Assembly: GCA_902528515.1 (NCBI GenBank)
Contig: CABZTD010000001.1
Location: 124,001-188,000, forward strand
From: K189A clade bacterium
Lineage (GTDB): Bacteria > Pseudomonadota > Gammaproteobacteria > Pseudomonadales > Azotimanducaceae
Length of the DNA stretch: 64,000 nucleotides
Direction: 5' to 3'
Position 1 is the first letter of the stretch. The number at the start of each line of letters is the position of its first letter. Below the pieces are notes generated by a model. It searched no databases. It had not been told where the DNA came from and saw only the letters and a list, made by a program, of their open reading frames with translations. Shown one piece after another: positions 10,093 to 19,593 of the stretch. Both the position numbers and the translations under genes were made by a program.

Positions 10093-11127
10093 ATGGACTC
10101 TAAAAAAACCGACCCCGCAATGACTGGTGAGAATATGAAAGATCATAACGTCGCTTTACCACACTCCGGATCTGAGGAGCCGGCCGAAGTGCTAGATCCA
10201 CCTGCATACGTTTATAAATCCGAGCTTACTGAATTCCTTTGGACGCTCCCACAGCCCATCATTGCCCTGACAATGATGTCCGCAGTTGCCATCGCCATTA
10301 CAGGTGGCTTCATGTCACCAGAGGCTTTGCAGGGCGACGCCGATTTACTCACCGGCTTCTTACTCTTTTCCCCCCTGTTCATCATTCTCGCTGCGGAGCG
10401 CATTTGGACTAAAAAAAAGGGCTGGTTGCTTAACTGGCGAGACTACATCGAGGACGCTTTTTGGCTTTTCACTGCGGCCTACATTTGGATTCCGCTGATA
10501 ACAGACTATTACAGCACGCCAATTGAGGACGCCTTTGGCTGGGTGCGTGATAACTCTTTCATACCCGTTACCCTGGAAGCGTCATCGGTTCCAGGACTGA
10601 TTCTTTGCGCCGTTATCGTGCAAACGACTTCAGAGTTTCTCTATTACTGGATCCACCGCTGGTCCCACAGCTACATGTTACTGTGGCGAACACACGCGAC
10701 TCATCACCACATTACCAAAATGAGTGCCATGCGTTCCAATCGCACACACCCCACAGAGTTCTTAGCTCTCAGCTTCTCTACTCCCGTCGTTTTGGCGCTG
10801 TTTGGCGCTAGCACCGAGGTTATCGCGGTCAGCGCCGCGCTGGGATTCATTAACGGGTGGATAACACATTCCAATCTGCCGCTACGCTCCGGAATATGGA
10901 ACTGGTATTTTACATCTCCCGAGCACCACCAACTTCATCACTCCCACAACTTTGATGACAGCAACAAAAACTTTGGGTGCGGAATCATTATTTGGGACAA
11001 GATCTTCGGGACCTTTTCAGACAGCAGCCACATTGAGCGCTGCGGATCAGGTACGGGGAAACAACTTTCTCTTTATGACCAGTACATGCTGATGTTTTAT
11101 TCGAACGACCGTCTAAAGCAGCTTTAG
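10093..11127 (+). CDS. Sterol desaturase / fatty acid hydroxylase family membrane di-iron enzyme
   Basis: A 344-residue integral membrane protein with the eight-histidine signature of the fatty acid hydroxylase superfamily: HRWSH (188-192), HATHHH (201-206), a THSNLPL segment near 276, and EHHQLHHSH near 294-302. Hydrophobic segments lie around 52-72, 88-102, 125-138 and 165-180. The first 40 residues are polar and may be partly non-coding; ATGs at codons 10 and 15 are alternatives. Such enzymes use O2 and a di-iron centre to hydroxylate or desaturate lipids. The specific substrate cannot be told. It stands alone, followed after 78 bp by an unrelated gene. Confidence 0.9.
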   Translation: MDSKKTDPAMTGENMKDHNVALPHSGSEEPAEVLDPPAYVYKSELTEFLWTLPQPIIALTMMSAVAIAITGGFMSPEALQGDADLLTGFLLFSPLFIILAAERIWTKKKGWLLNWRDYIEDAFWLFTAAYIWIPLITDYYSTPIEDAFGWVRDNSFIPVTLEASSVPGLILCAVIVQTTSEFLYYWIHRWSHSYMLLWRTHATHHHITKMSAMRSNRTHPTEFLALSFSTPVVLALFGASTEVIAVSAALGFINGWITHSNLPLRSGIWNWYFTSPEHHQLHHSHNFDDSNKNFGCGIIIWDKIFGTFSDSSHIERCGSGTGKQLSLYDQYMLMFYSNDRLKQL

Positions 11128-11205
11128 CCGTACCAGGAGAGAATGTAATAGGTAAGGATTCCGTCGAGGTACTCCGGCTTTCTGCCGCAGATTCTAGGTT
11201 TGTCT

Positions 11206-11781
11206 ATGCAGTCTACGATCTTTCCCCTGAGAGCAACTCTGTCAGCCTTTCTCATGACGCTGCCCTTGTTTACAGTCCAAGCTAGCAGCAAAGCATTTAT
11301 TCCCGCGGATTTTCAACCACCGACGCTAGTGGAGACGGAGGACTTCATCGTTAAGCCATTAGGCCCGGAGCTGATGGAAATTGACTATGTTGCTTACATG
11401 TCGTCGATCGAGCATCTGCAGAAAACCTTCACCCGCAGTACTTCGTGGCCCCATGAGGGTTTGGATATGGAAGACGCCTTGCTCGATATGCAGACCGAGG
11501 AGCGCCGCTTTCAACAGCGCAAATCGTTCGCTTATGCGGTGCTAACCCCAGACGGCAAGACAGAACTGGGCTGCGTTTATGTTTATCCCAGCAAGAAAGC
11601 GGGTTTTGATGCGGTCATTCGTTTGTGGGTTACGCAGGAGCAGTACGATCTTGGGTTCGACGCCACCTTGTACAATTGGACTCAGCGTTGGATCGATTCG
11701 GCGTGGCCTTTTGAGTCCCCGGCCTATCCGGGCAGAGCCATTTCATGGAGCAATTGGGAGTCTGTTCCTAATACCGGTTAA
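11206..11781 (+). CDS. GNAT-like protein with an export signal
   Basis: A protein of about 191 residues. The start is ATG 11206 (a TTG two codons earlier also reads through). The N-terminus looks like a signal peptide: MQSTIFPLRATLSAFLMTLPLFTVQA. The body resembles a small family of GNAT-fold proteins often misannotated as exported: DFIVKPLGPELMEIDYVAYMSSIEHL, then FAYAVLTPDGKTELGCVYVYPSKKAGFDAVIRLWV, where the strand-turn-strand fits acetyltransferase motif A, and a C-terminal WIDSAWPF. Acetyl-CoA binding outside the cytoplasm would be odd, so either the N-terminus is a retained helix or the protein is not an active transferase. Confidence 0.65.
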   Translation: MQSTIFPLRATLSAFLMTLPLFTVQASSKAFIPADFQPPTLVETEDFIVKPLGPELMEIDYVAYMSSIEHLQKTFTRSTSWPHEGLDMEDALLDMQTEERRFQQRKSFAYAVLTPDGKTELGCVYVYPSKKAGFDAVIRLWVTQEQYDLGFDATLYNWTQRWIDSAWPFESPAYPGRAISWSNWESVPNTG

Positions 11782-11816
11782 TTGGTACGGCTACAGGATG
11801 GGCATCCTAGAGTGAC

Positions 11817-12101
11817 CTAAGACCGTTTCTGCTTGATATACGAATAAGCTACCCCGCCTATAAAAACAGCAACCGCTATCCACGTAAGAGGCATGGCTTC
11901 CATGAAGGCATCGACCGTCGAGACCCATTCGTAGTCCCATGACCCATCAAATCCATCGAACTCCTCCTGAGCTTCGTCGACTCCTTGATCTGCTTCCTCA
12001 GCAGACGGGCTTTCAAATTTTTGTTCAACGGGCACAGCGATGTCTTCAGACGGCTCTTGGTCAGCAGCGTCGCTTGAGCGTTGATCAGACACTCTCCTCA
12101 T
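11817..12101 (-). CDS. Small acidic tail-anchored membrane protein of unknown function
   Basis: A 94-residue frame, very acidic for the first 70 residues (many Glu and Asp) with a single C-terminal membrane helix LTWIAVAVFIGGVAYSYI followed by KQKRS, a positive-inside tail. I do not recognise it. It lies 27 bp after the ABC ATPase gene and on the same strand, so it is probably the last gene of that transporter operon. Its codon use looks like its neighbours. The tail anchor suggests an inner-membrane accessory to the importer, but this is only positional. Confidence 0.55.
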   Translation of the reverse strand: MRRVSDQRSSDAADQEPSEDIAVPVEQKFESPSAEEADQGVDEAQEEFDGFDGSWDYEWVSTVDAFMEAMPLTWIAVAVFIGGVAYSYIKQKRS

Positions 12102-12128
12102 AACTTACCTCGTTTCGATTTCACTGAG

Positions 12129-12941
12129 CTATTGGTCCAGCGGTACTGAGTCAGCGAGCAGTGCGCTTAAATCTTTAAATACGCGCTCAAATTTGGGTCC
12201 GTACTTATCTCGCTCTAAGTCGTCCTTAGTACGAGGTATATCAATAGGCAGCGTTGCCACCAATCGACCAGGTTTCGGCGCCAAAACAAATATTTTGTCC
12301 GCTAGCAAGACTGCCTCTTCCAAATCGTGGGTAATAAAAACCACGGTGATGTTCAATTCGCGCCATATCTCAAGCAAGTGGCGTTGCATCCGGCTACGAG
12401 TCTGGGCGTCGAGGGCGGCAAAGGGTTCGTCCATAAGCAGCACTTTGGGACCCGGAGCCAGCGCGCGCGCAATAGCGACGCGCTGCTGCATACCGCCAGA
12501 GAGCTGATTTGGGTAGTAATCGACAAACTCTCCGAGACCTACTCGTTCCACCCAAACCAATGCCTTTTCCTCGCGCCGAACCTTGTCAGGATACTGATCC
12601 TGCAGACCAAACATGACGTTCTCTTTAACCGTCAACCAAGGAAATAGCGAAAATTGCTGAAACACCATGCCGCGATCTTGGCCGGGCAAGGTGACAAGTT
12701 TGTTTTCCACATAAACGCCTCCCTCGCTAGCCTGCTCAAGGCCAGCGGCAATGCGTATTAGGGTCGACTTACCGCACCCTGACGCGCCAACGATGGAAAC
12801 AAATTCTCCTGTTCTAATCTCAGCACTAATGTTTTGCAACGCAAGCTTTGGCTCACCTTGAACGAAGAATGTTTTGCCGAGATTACGAAAGGCGAGTTTT
12901 ACACTGAGATTAGATTGCACTTGCGTTTCAACTGTTACCAA
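12129..12941 (-). CDS. ABC importer ATPase (NitT/TauT family)
   Basis: ATP-binding subunit with Walker A GASGCGKST, signature LSGGMQQRVAIARALA, Walker B VLLMDEPFAALD and the switch His in VFITHDLEEAVLLADK, the last typical of SsuB/TauB/NrtD. TTG 12941 is chosen: it follows an AGAGAGAA SD-like run and gives a normal N-terminus, whereas ATG 13010 would force an 83-bp overlap with the permease gene. Together with the permease and binding protein it forms a complete importer. Co-occurrence with guanidine/urea genes suggests a nitrogenous substrate. Confidence 0.92.
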   Translation of the reverse strand: MVTVETQVQSNLSVKLAFRNLGKTFFVQGEPKLALQNISAEIRTGEFVSIVGASGCGKSTLIRIAAGLEQASEGGVYVENKLVTLPGQDRGMVFQQFSLFPWLTVKENVMFGLQDQYPDKVRREEKALVWVERVGLGEFVDYYPNQLSGGMQQRVAIARALAPGPKVLLMDEPFAALDAQTRSRMQRHLLEIWRELNITVVFITHDLEEAVLLADKIFVLAPKPGRLVATLPIDIPRTKDDLERDKYGPKFERVFKDLSALLADSVPLDQ

Positions 12942-13893
12942 GACGTTCTCTCTGCCAGGGGAAAAACCTGCGCCCCATGCGCTCAAGCAATAAATCTGAT
13001 AACAATCCAATCAAGCCCAGAATAATCAGGGCCGCAAATACCATGTCAAAATTTTTGTACCGCGCTTGCTGAGTGATAAACCAGGTAATCCCTGACGATG
13101 TGCCGATAAGTTCAGCTACGATCAGATAAGTCCATGCCCAACCAAGCAGAATGCGTAAATCCTTATAAAGATCGGGCAGTATGCCGGGAACCACCACCTG
13201 CCAAAGCAAACGCAGTCGGTTGGCCCCTAAGGTCAGTGCAGCTTCGACATAACGAGTATCGAGCCGTCGCGTAGTATTCGCGATGACTAGCACCATTTGA
13301 AAGAAGGTGCCGATGAAAATGATCGCTACCTTAGGTGCGTCATGAATTCCTAGAATTGCCACGGCTAATGCGCCAAAGGCCGGCGCAGGGAAGTAGCGTG
13401 CAAATTCTATAAACGGCTCCGCTAGTTGCGATACAGGTTTATACGCACCGCACAGGATGCCAAGAGGAACGCCAAGTAAGCAGGAATAAAGAAAACCCCA
13501 AAAAATAATTGTGATGCTGTGCCAAATGCTCTGATGGAACCACATCTCGCTTCGACGAGCCGGTGGTGTGGTGAAACTGGTGTAAAGAGCTGTCGCTACC
13601 TCATGGGGCGCTGGAAGGTAAACAGGATTGGCAGGACTGCCTATAGGTACGGCCTCGCCACGTTCCATCGCCGATTGCGCCTGCGTTTCGAACTGGTCTT
13701 TTTCAACCAGCATGCCCTCTTGATAAAAAGCAACACCTCCGGGTGAGCTAATCTTGATCAGAGGTTGCCAGAGACCGGGCACGTAGCTCACTCCTGCCCA
13801 CAATAGCAAGGGCAATAAGAACGATCCCATCGTTAGAAAACGAGCGTTTTGCTGTCTACTCACTGCAAAAGGCGAGTCACTCTGCGTTGCCAT
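12928..13893 (-). CDS. ABC importer permease (NitT/TauT family)
   Basis: A 321-residue permease with an N-terminal helix, a long periplasmic stretch (about 45-115) and a BPD_transp_1 core with five to six helices. The EAA loop is present as EAALTLGANRLRLLWQVVVPGILPDLYKDLRILLGWAW, contacting the ATPase. The insert between helix 1 and the core (about 70 residues, GGVAFYQEGMLVEKDQFETQ) is longer than in TauC/SsuC and fits the urea/guanidine-associated permease subgroup, which I infer from gene context. It starts at ATG 13893, 3 bp after the binding-protein stop, and its end overlaps the ATPase start. Confidence 0.92.
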   Translation of the reverse strand: MATQSDSPFAVSRQQNARFLTMGSFLLPLLLWAGVSYVPGLWQPLIKISSPGGVAFYQEGMLVEKDQFETQAQSAMERGEAVPIGSPANPVYLPAPHEVATALYTSFTTPPARRSEMWFHQSIWHSITIIFWGFLYSCLLGVPLGILCGAYKPVSQLAEPFIEFARYFPAPAFGALAVAILGIHDAPKVAIIFIGTFFQMVLVIANTTRRLDTRYVEAALTLGANRLRLLWQVVVPGILPDLYKDLRILLGWAWTYLIVAELIGTSSGITWFITQQARYKNFDMVFAALIILGLIGLLSDLLLERMGRRFFPWQRERLGNS

Positions 13894-13896
13894 CGG

Positions 13897-14853
13897 TTAC
13901 TTGTACAGCGTGTCACTTATGTAGTCAGCCGCACTCTGCGTAGCGGGGTAAACTTTGTATTTCACGTTGAACGAGTCGGCTACCGAGGTTGAGCCGCTTA
14001 GCGACCCTAAATCTTCAGTAGCACTGTAACGGTCCAGAGCCTCTGCTTTGGTCAAAAAACGTGTCCCTTTCATTAGGTCAGCATATTTCTCAGGGGCCAC
14101 TCCAACCCGAGCAGCCATAATCTCCACAGCAGCAGCGTTAGTTGACGGATCACTAATGAAATCAACGATGCGATACCAGACTTTTATCACCTTGCCCCAC
14201 TGCTCTGGGTACTGATTCAGGCTCTCTGGAGCAATCGCGAGTGTGTCGTAGATCAACCCCGGGTCGTTCGCTGAAGAGTAGATAGCGGTCGCGCCTGGGG
14301 ACATCTGAAGCGACTGAGACGAACTGGGTTGCCAAGCGACAATCGCGTCAACCTCGCCACTAGCAAGAACCATAGGCGTCTCGTTGGTGCGCACATTTAC
14401 GAGTTCTATATCATCCTCAGTCAGGCCTGATTTTTCCAGAGCACGTAGCAGGAGCAAGTGGCCGACGAAGCCAACTTCCACACCGACTTTTCTGCCGGCA
14501 AGCTGCGAGATATTAGTAATGCCTGGGCGCGCCACGATCATGTCGTTACCGTTGGAAAAATCGTTGATGATTGCCATTACAGAACGTCTACCCGTCGCAC
14601 CGGTGACAAGGGCATCTCCATTTGTCATGCATACAGCGTCTAACTGCCCGGCCGCGTATGCATCCATAGACGCCACATAATCGAACCATTCGAATCTAAC
14701 GTCGACGCCAATTTCTTCGAACCAACCTTTTTCAATGCCTACTTCCCAAGCGACCCATCCAGGCCAATCACTGTAACCAATGACAAGAGGAGCGGCATAC
14801 GCCAAGTTTGTTGAAATTAGGACAACTAAAAATAGTGCGAATCGCCTGAGCAT
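13897..14853 (-). CDS. ABC importer substrate-binding protein (NitT/TauT family)
   Basis: A 318-residue periplasmic binding protein. A signal peptide ([20 protein letters not shown]) is followed by [30 protein letters not shown], the classic start of SsuA/TauA-like proteins, and by [12 protein letters not shown] and [11 protein letters not shown], which line the ligand cleft in the family. First gene of the importer operon. The terminator of the upstream receptor ends only about 30 bp before its ATG, so its promoter must be very short, overlap that hairpin, or transcription must leak through. Substrate unknown; guanidine, urea or a related amine is plausible from context. Confidence 0.92.
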   Translation of the reverse strand: MLRRFALFLVVLISTNLAYAAPLVIGYSDWPGWVAWEVGIEKGWFEEIGVDVRFEWFDYVASMDAYAAGQLDAVCMTNGDALVTGATGRRSVMAIINDFSNGNDMIVARPGITNISQLAGRKVGVEVGFVGHLLLLRALEKSGLTEDDIELVNVRTNETPMVLASGEVDAIVAWQPSSSQSLQMSPGATAIYSSANDPGLIYDTLAIAPESLNQYPEQWGKVIKVWYRIVDFISDPSTNAAAVEIMAARVGVAPEKYADLMKGTRFLTKAEALDRYSATEDLGSLSGSTSVADSFNVKYKVYPATQSAADYISDTLYK

Positions 14854-14880
14854 ATCTCTATTCCATTATTTCTGTCGGGT

Positions 14881-14909
14881 AAAAAAGACGGGGATCAATG
14901 ATCCCCGTC
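14881..14909 (-). terminator. Rho-independent terminator of the TonB receptor gene
   Basis: Read on the minus strand: GACGGGGATC, a 3-base loop, GATCCCCGTC, then six T. It begins 25 bp after the receptor stop codon. Confidence 0.9.
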
Positions 14910-14934
14910 CGTTACTATGCCCCTAACGCTTATT

Positions 14935-17900
14935 TTAAAGCGATATCTTGGCGCCTACGTAGAAGAACCGACCTATTGGACTTACAGGATAGGCTCTTTC
15001 GGTAACGTAAGGACTTTCATTAGTCAAATTATTCACACCACCGAAAACCGACAACTCTCCCGTGCTGTAGGACAAGCGAGCGTTGTGTATCAGCGTTGTT
15101 CCATCTGTGAACACGCCTGGGCCATAGTTCTCGACCGCCGTCTCGATCTCAACACCACCTTCATAATGAAGAGTCTGTTTTCCTAGGTAATTCGTTGACC
15201 AATCTAGTTTATAACTCCCTGTAGAGAGCGATATCGCTGCGGTCGCGGACTCTTCCGGTCTGCGCATCTCCCCCAGCTCATTGTCCACTTCACCGCCCTG
15301 CTCGATGAAGTCGAGCGTATCGACTGTCGTCCATTTGACCGAAGACGTAATGTCGAAGTCTCCGACTGTGAACGAATAGCTGGCAGTGGCGTCAAACGCC
15401 TCGAAAATAGCCGCACCAAAGTTAAGCTGAACTTGGCGCAAATAATCCAGGCCTCCCGATTGAGCTGAGGAAGGATCGTCGTTTCGGCTAATGAGAGGAC
15501 AGAAGCTGTTTGCTAGGGTCGGTGAGTCATAACATCTGTTTACGATGTTCTGTGCTGACACGGAGACGATCGCGTCGGCGATATCGATTTCAATAAAGTC
15601 GACCGAAAGTACTAACCCTTCGACAAATCGGGGCGCTATGACAACACCATAGCTCGTCGTCTCCCCGCTTTCAGGTTGAAGATTTTCATTTCCGCCAACA
15701 GCGCCAGGGAAACCTGCTGACAGAGGATCTTCGAAGACATAGTTGCCCTGATCGTCGAATATGCTGGCCTCCGCAACGCCATTCGCTCTGAGGTCTGTAA
15801 CGCAGTTGGCTTGTCGAAGACTTGCGTCCTCCGCGCTGCTTATATTGTTGGAAGCACAGGGATCGTCAGGACGGAAACGCGCTCCCTGCTCTGGAGAAAA
15901 CAACTCATAGAGATTTGGCACTCTGGTAGCATCGCTGAAGGTGTAGCGAAATGAAATGTCTTGGATAGGGGACCATACTAATCCGTATTTGTAAGTGTCG
16001 TTATCCCCAAAGATGGAGTTGTCGCTAGAACGATATGCCAACTCCGCGTTCAAATCATAAAAGCCCGGAACGTCCGAAAGGATCGGGAGCTTTACCTCAA
16101 CGAAGTAATCAAGAAAGTCGTATTGCGCATAGCTCGATACAAGACGCGTCGACGGCTGGGGCCCTAAACTTTTCGCGTCGCCCAGATCACCAACCCAATT
16201 CCCTGCGACGAACGGAACACCGTCTGAGGTAACACCATCTACCTGAATGATACCTTGATCTAGTTCTCCAAATGTCTGACTAGAAATTTCATCCCTGAAT
16301 TCTATGCCTGCAGCAAAGTCAATCGCTCCTCCAGGCAACTCAAACATTCCGCTCGTATCGCCCGTTACTATTCCCGAATACACGATTTGTTTGATTTCTT
16401 CATCGAGCTCTCGATCATAAGTGACGAAGTCGATAGAGGCCTGTGACATTGCACCAGCTCCACCCCATATGTTCATTGGTTGACACTGGCCGTCTCCAGG
16501 CGCGAACGTGAAAAATGATCCTCGCGTTCCACCGCCCGTAAACTGGAAGATGTTGAACGGTGTGGTTTTTGGGTAGGCAGTTGGATCAACTGATGATCGA
16601 CACGCAGGTTCTCCGGTTGCAGGATCGATGACCGCGTCGATTGCGGCGAAGAATCTGTCAGCGATCATTTCTTCAGTATCTATCATCTCCCTATTGTACT
16701 GACCGTAGTTAATACTTGCTTCGTAGCTAATTGCATCCGTGAGGTCGCCCCTGAATCCGTATACCACTCGAAACGTTTCTTTCTTATTTGTGGTGACGTT
16801 AGGCCCCCAATCCATCGAATCGCGGGATATATGAAGACCACCGCCTATGTCAGCAAAGCCCAAACCTTCATTATCCGCTAAATCCGCCAATCCCGCTGGA
16901 AGATAAGGATTATCTGGCAAGCCATGGAGCAGGTCCGTAAAGTTATGATACTGCTCGATAGCTGAAACCTCTTGAGAGATGTACTTCGCCTCGAAAAAAA
17001 GTTCCGAAGTATCAGAGATATCAAACGACCCGATAAGATCTATCGATCTTGATTCTGACTCGGGAATCGCATGAATATCGTTTGGGCGGATATAGCTGTC
17101 GGAGGCCCCAAAGTGGTTAAACGACCCTGCGACCAATCCGTCAGTGTAAGGTCTGGGCGTACCATCCGCGCCGATAACCCAACACCCGCCGGCAATGCCA
17201 AAGGCACCTGCTCCGTCCAGGGAACTGTTGTAACCTGTGAAACTATCGAGGCAGTCAGACACGCCGTTGCCGTCTAAATCTGGCTCCGAGCCTAGCGGAA
17301 CTTCAACACCGAAATCTCCGGCGGCTACAACCCCATAAGGGGATGTGATGTTAAACGTATAACCTGGAAGCAACGCCCGCGGGGGAGCACCTGCAGCCTG
17401 CGCGAACAACGCGGTTTCCGCAGCATTCAGAGTTGGTGCAGCACCAAACTCTTCGGTGTAGTTCTCTATGAAGGTGTCTTGACCTGGAATTCTCAGGCCC
17501 CAAGGAAACAAGCCGGTGTTAGCAAAATTGTAATAATTGGCCAATGCTGGCGTTGCTCCCGCAGAAATGTCTCCCTTCTGGAATCGTAAGGCGGGATTGT
17601 TACCGTCATTGACGATGCTATTGTTAGCAAGGAAGCCCCTTTCGCCCATCAACATTCCATCATCCGTGTCGAACTGTAGAGCGAATGTAATGTTTCCTCT
17701 TCCATCAAAGAGGCTCTTTCCGCCCACAAGTGAAAGTCTGCTTGTGCCATTGCCCATATGCTCGTCCGAGCCAGTCTGGACAGCAAACTCGAGCCCTTCG
17801 AAGTCGTCTTTCAAAACGAAGTTAACGACACCCGTCAAAGCGTCCGAACCATAGACCGCCGATGCTCCGCCAGACAACACCTCGATGCGTTCCACAAGGG

Positions 17901-18348
17901 CTGCCGGGAGCGTGGTGACGTCGACTGCGGACGTTCCCGCAACTCCAGCAACGTGACGCCTTCCGTTAACGAGGGTCAGCGTCCTTTCTGTACCTAGACC
18001 CCTTAGATCCAGCGCCGAGGCACCAAAGTTATTTGTGCCGCTGATAGTTGCTGCAGACCCATCAAGTGAATTCGTGAGCGTTATACTTGATGTAAGCTGA
18101 GGTACGTCGTTCAACAGCTCAGCCAAATCCACTTGGCCAGAACTCGTTATTGCTTCCGCTCCTATCGTGAGTAGTGGTTGAGAGGCGGTCTCGTTGGTAG
18201 TAGCGATTCTTGATCCTGTTACAACAACCTCTTCAATGATCTCTTCAGCAGATACCGCGTGGCTTGGGAATAAACCCAATAAACTCACCACCATTGCCGA
18301 TATCGCAGCAGGCAAAAGCTTTTGCCAAGCTCCAATCGTATTCTCCAT
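14935..18348 (-). CDS. TonB-dependent outer-membrane receptor
   Basis: A 1137-residue receptor. After a signal sequence ending SHAVSA comes a TonB box-like EEIIEEVVVTGSRI, a plug domain (ASQPLLTIGAEAI ... LNDVPQL ... LDLRGLGTERTLTLVNGRRH ... IEVLSGGASAVYGSDALTGVVNFVLK, about residues 35-185), and a long beta-barrel ending with the terminal strand GRFFYVGAKISL, whose final aromatic/hydrophobic pattern is typical. Large size with extended loops is common in marine receptors for polymers or bulky ligands. It has its own terminator, so it is probably a separate unit from the ABC importer next to it. Ligand unknown. Confidence 0.95.
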   Translation of the reverse strand: MENTIGAWQKLLPAAISAMVVSLLGLFPSHAVSAEEIIEEVVVTGSRIATTNETASQPLLTIGAEAITSSGQVDLAELLNDVPQLTSSITLTNSLDGSAATISGTNNFGASALDLRGLGTERTLTLVNGRRHVAGVAGTSAVDVTTLPAALVERIEVLSGGASAVYGSDALTGVVNFVLKDDFEGLEFAVQTGSDEHMGNGTSRLSLVGGKSLFDGRGNITFALQFDTDDGMLMGERGFLANNSIVNDGNNPALRFQKGDISAGATPALANYYNFANTGLFPWGLRIPGQDTFIENYTEEFGAAPTLNAAETALFAQAAGAPPRALLPGYTFNITSPYGVVAAGDFGVEVPLGSEPDLDGNGVSDCLDSFTGYNSSLDGAGAFGIAGGCWVIGADGTPRPYTDGLVAGSFNHFGASDSYIRPNDIHAIPESESRSIDLIGSFDISDTSELFFEAKYISQEVSAIEQYHNFTDLLHGLPDNPYLPAGLADLADNEGLGFADIGGGLHISRDSMDWGPNVTTNKKETFRVVYGFRGDLTDAISYEASINYGQYNREMIDTEEMIADRFFAAIDAVIDPATGEPACRSSVDPTAYPKTTPFNIFQFTGGGTRGSFFTFAPGDGQCQPMNIWGGAGAMSQASIDFVTYDRELDEEIKQIVYSGIVTGDTSGMFELPGGAIDFAAGIEFRDEISSQTFGELDQGIIQVDGVTSDGVPFVAGNWVGDLGDAKSLGPQPSTRLVSSYAQYDFLDYFVEVKLPILSDVPGFYDLNAELAYRSSDNSIFGDNDTYKYGLVWSPIQDISFRYTFSDATRVPNLYELFSPEQGARFRPDDPCASNNISSAEDASLRQANCVTDLRANGVAEASIFDDQGNYVFEDPLSAGFPGAVGGNENLQPESGETTSYGVVIAPRFVEGLVLSVDFIEIDIADAIVSVSAQNIVNRCYDSPTLANSFCPLISRNDDPSSAQSGGLDYLRQVQLNFGAAIFEAFDATASYSFTVGDFDITSSVKWTTVDTLDFIEQGGEVDNELGEMRRPEESATAAISLSTGSYKLDWSTNYLGKQTLHYEGGVEIETAVENYGPGVFTDGTTLIHNARLSYSTGELSVFGGVNNLTNESPYVTERAYPVSPIGRFFYVGAKISL

Positions 18349-18606
18349 TAGGGATGATCTCCTTTTTTAACAATGCGCGTCCCCCAACAAAATGGAAGCA
18401 AGATACATACCAACTAAAGGCGTTAGTTTTTACGTTTTGTGCGGCGCCCAGCGAGAAAGCTGTGTCGCGTATTTGTCGCGGTTTGGTGCGCGTGCTTGGA
18501 AAAGCGAACCAAATTTGTGCGCTGCCCTCGAAGCGCTACCAACTGGTTGTATTCCCGACTGTTACTAAAAAAATACTGCACGCGGCGAGTCGACAACTAA
18601 AGCACG

Positions 18607-19590
18607 CTAACGTGTGCGGTTTTTTCGAAACTGTTCTGGTATGTACACAGGCCATCCGTAGGCCCTCGCTCCACGACCAACACCATGCATGACAATAAAG
18701 TCATCATGAATATGTATATCCTCTCGACCATCGATCAAACGAACAATATTCGTCGCATCCTGAAGATCAGAAACCGTAAGCTGCAGGGCACGCTCGTTTG
18801 GTCGATAGTTTGCACGCAACATGTAATCGAGACCGGGCTCAGCAGACATCTCTATTCGTCCGCCCAGAATAAAGCGCAGGTGTTCTTCTTTCGATAAGTC
18901 AATCAGTGTTTCTAGGCTTTCCAAATAGCGAGGATAATCTCTAATCACCAATCGACCCGGATAAAGCGTGTTTCCCGTGAACAAGATCCCCGACCATCCA
19001 TCGAATACACTGATTGCCGACTCATCAAGCCCGGGCGTTGGCAAGACGTCCAGCACTCTGCCGCCTAGGTCGAGTTTGCCCTTGTTCGGCCAGTCACCGC
19101 CTAAAACCGTTGACCGCAGAACACTATCGCTGCCAACCACCACGGTATCGGGTCGATTTTCGAACTGCCCCAAAGCCGCGATCTGAGAGGTCTCGGAGCC
19201 TAGCGTTAGAACCAACAGCGGCATCTTTAGAACACCATTGGCCCGCTGCCAACGAGCGATCACCCGATCGACAACATGGCGGAGCGGAAAATACTCGGCT
19301 TCTTCTGTGGCGCCGGCATCTAATAGCACGGCTCGCTCCTCGCCCATCAGCAGATACATAAAGGGCGCTTCCCAGTGTATCGCAGGGTTCTGACGCAGAA
19401 TAAACGTATGTTCGTTATAGCGATGCACCTGCACGCGAACATCGGTATTGGCCCTAGCGGAGATGCTGCCATGAATCCAGGTGAACCTTAAGTTGCCGGT
19501 CGCTGGATGCTCAGGGTCCCACTGCGCTAGGGCGGGGATGACTGTCATACAACCCAACGCGATCGAAATTAACCATTGTCTGTACTTCAT
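18607..19590 (-). CDS. Metallo-beta-lactamase-fold pseudoenzyme, secreted
   Basis: A 327-residue protein with signal peptide (to ALAQ), clearly paralogous to the next gene upstream: both share VQVHRYNEHT(F/Y)ILR, PLR.VVD..IA.W and D.LG..... Yet every metal-ligand motif is gone. The HxHxDH position reads GSETSQ (about 131-136), the GTPGHQ loop reads PTPGLD, the TGD aspartate is TGN, and the final NNHIEM reads GGRIEM. The reading frame is intact and the core strands are kept, so this looks like a retained non-catalytic paralogue rather than decay. It starts 3 bp after the active copy stops. Confidence 0.85.
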   Translation of the reverse strand: MKYRQWLISIALGCMTVIPALAQWDPEHPATGNLRFTWIHGSISARANTDVRVQVHRYNEHTFILRQNPAIHWEAPFMYLLMGEERAVLLDAGATEEAEYFPLRHVVDRVIARWQRANGVLKMPLLVLTLGSETSQIAALGQFENRPDTVVVGSDSVLRSTVLGGDWPNKGKLDLGGRVLDVLPTPGLDESAISVFDGWSGILFTGNTLYPGRLVIRDYPRYLESLETLIDLSKEEHLRFILGGRIEMSAEPGLDYMLRANYRPNERALQLTVSDLQDATNIVRLIDGREDIHIHDDFIVMHGVGRGARAYGWPVYIPEQFRKNRTR

Positions 19591-19593
19591 TTT

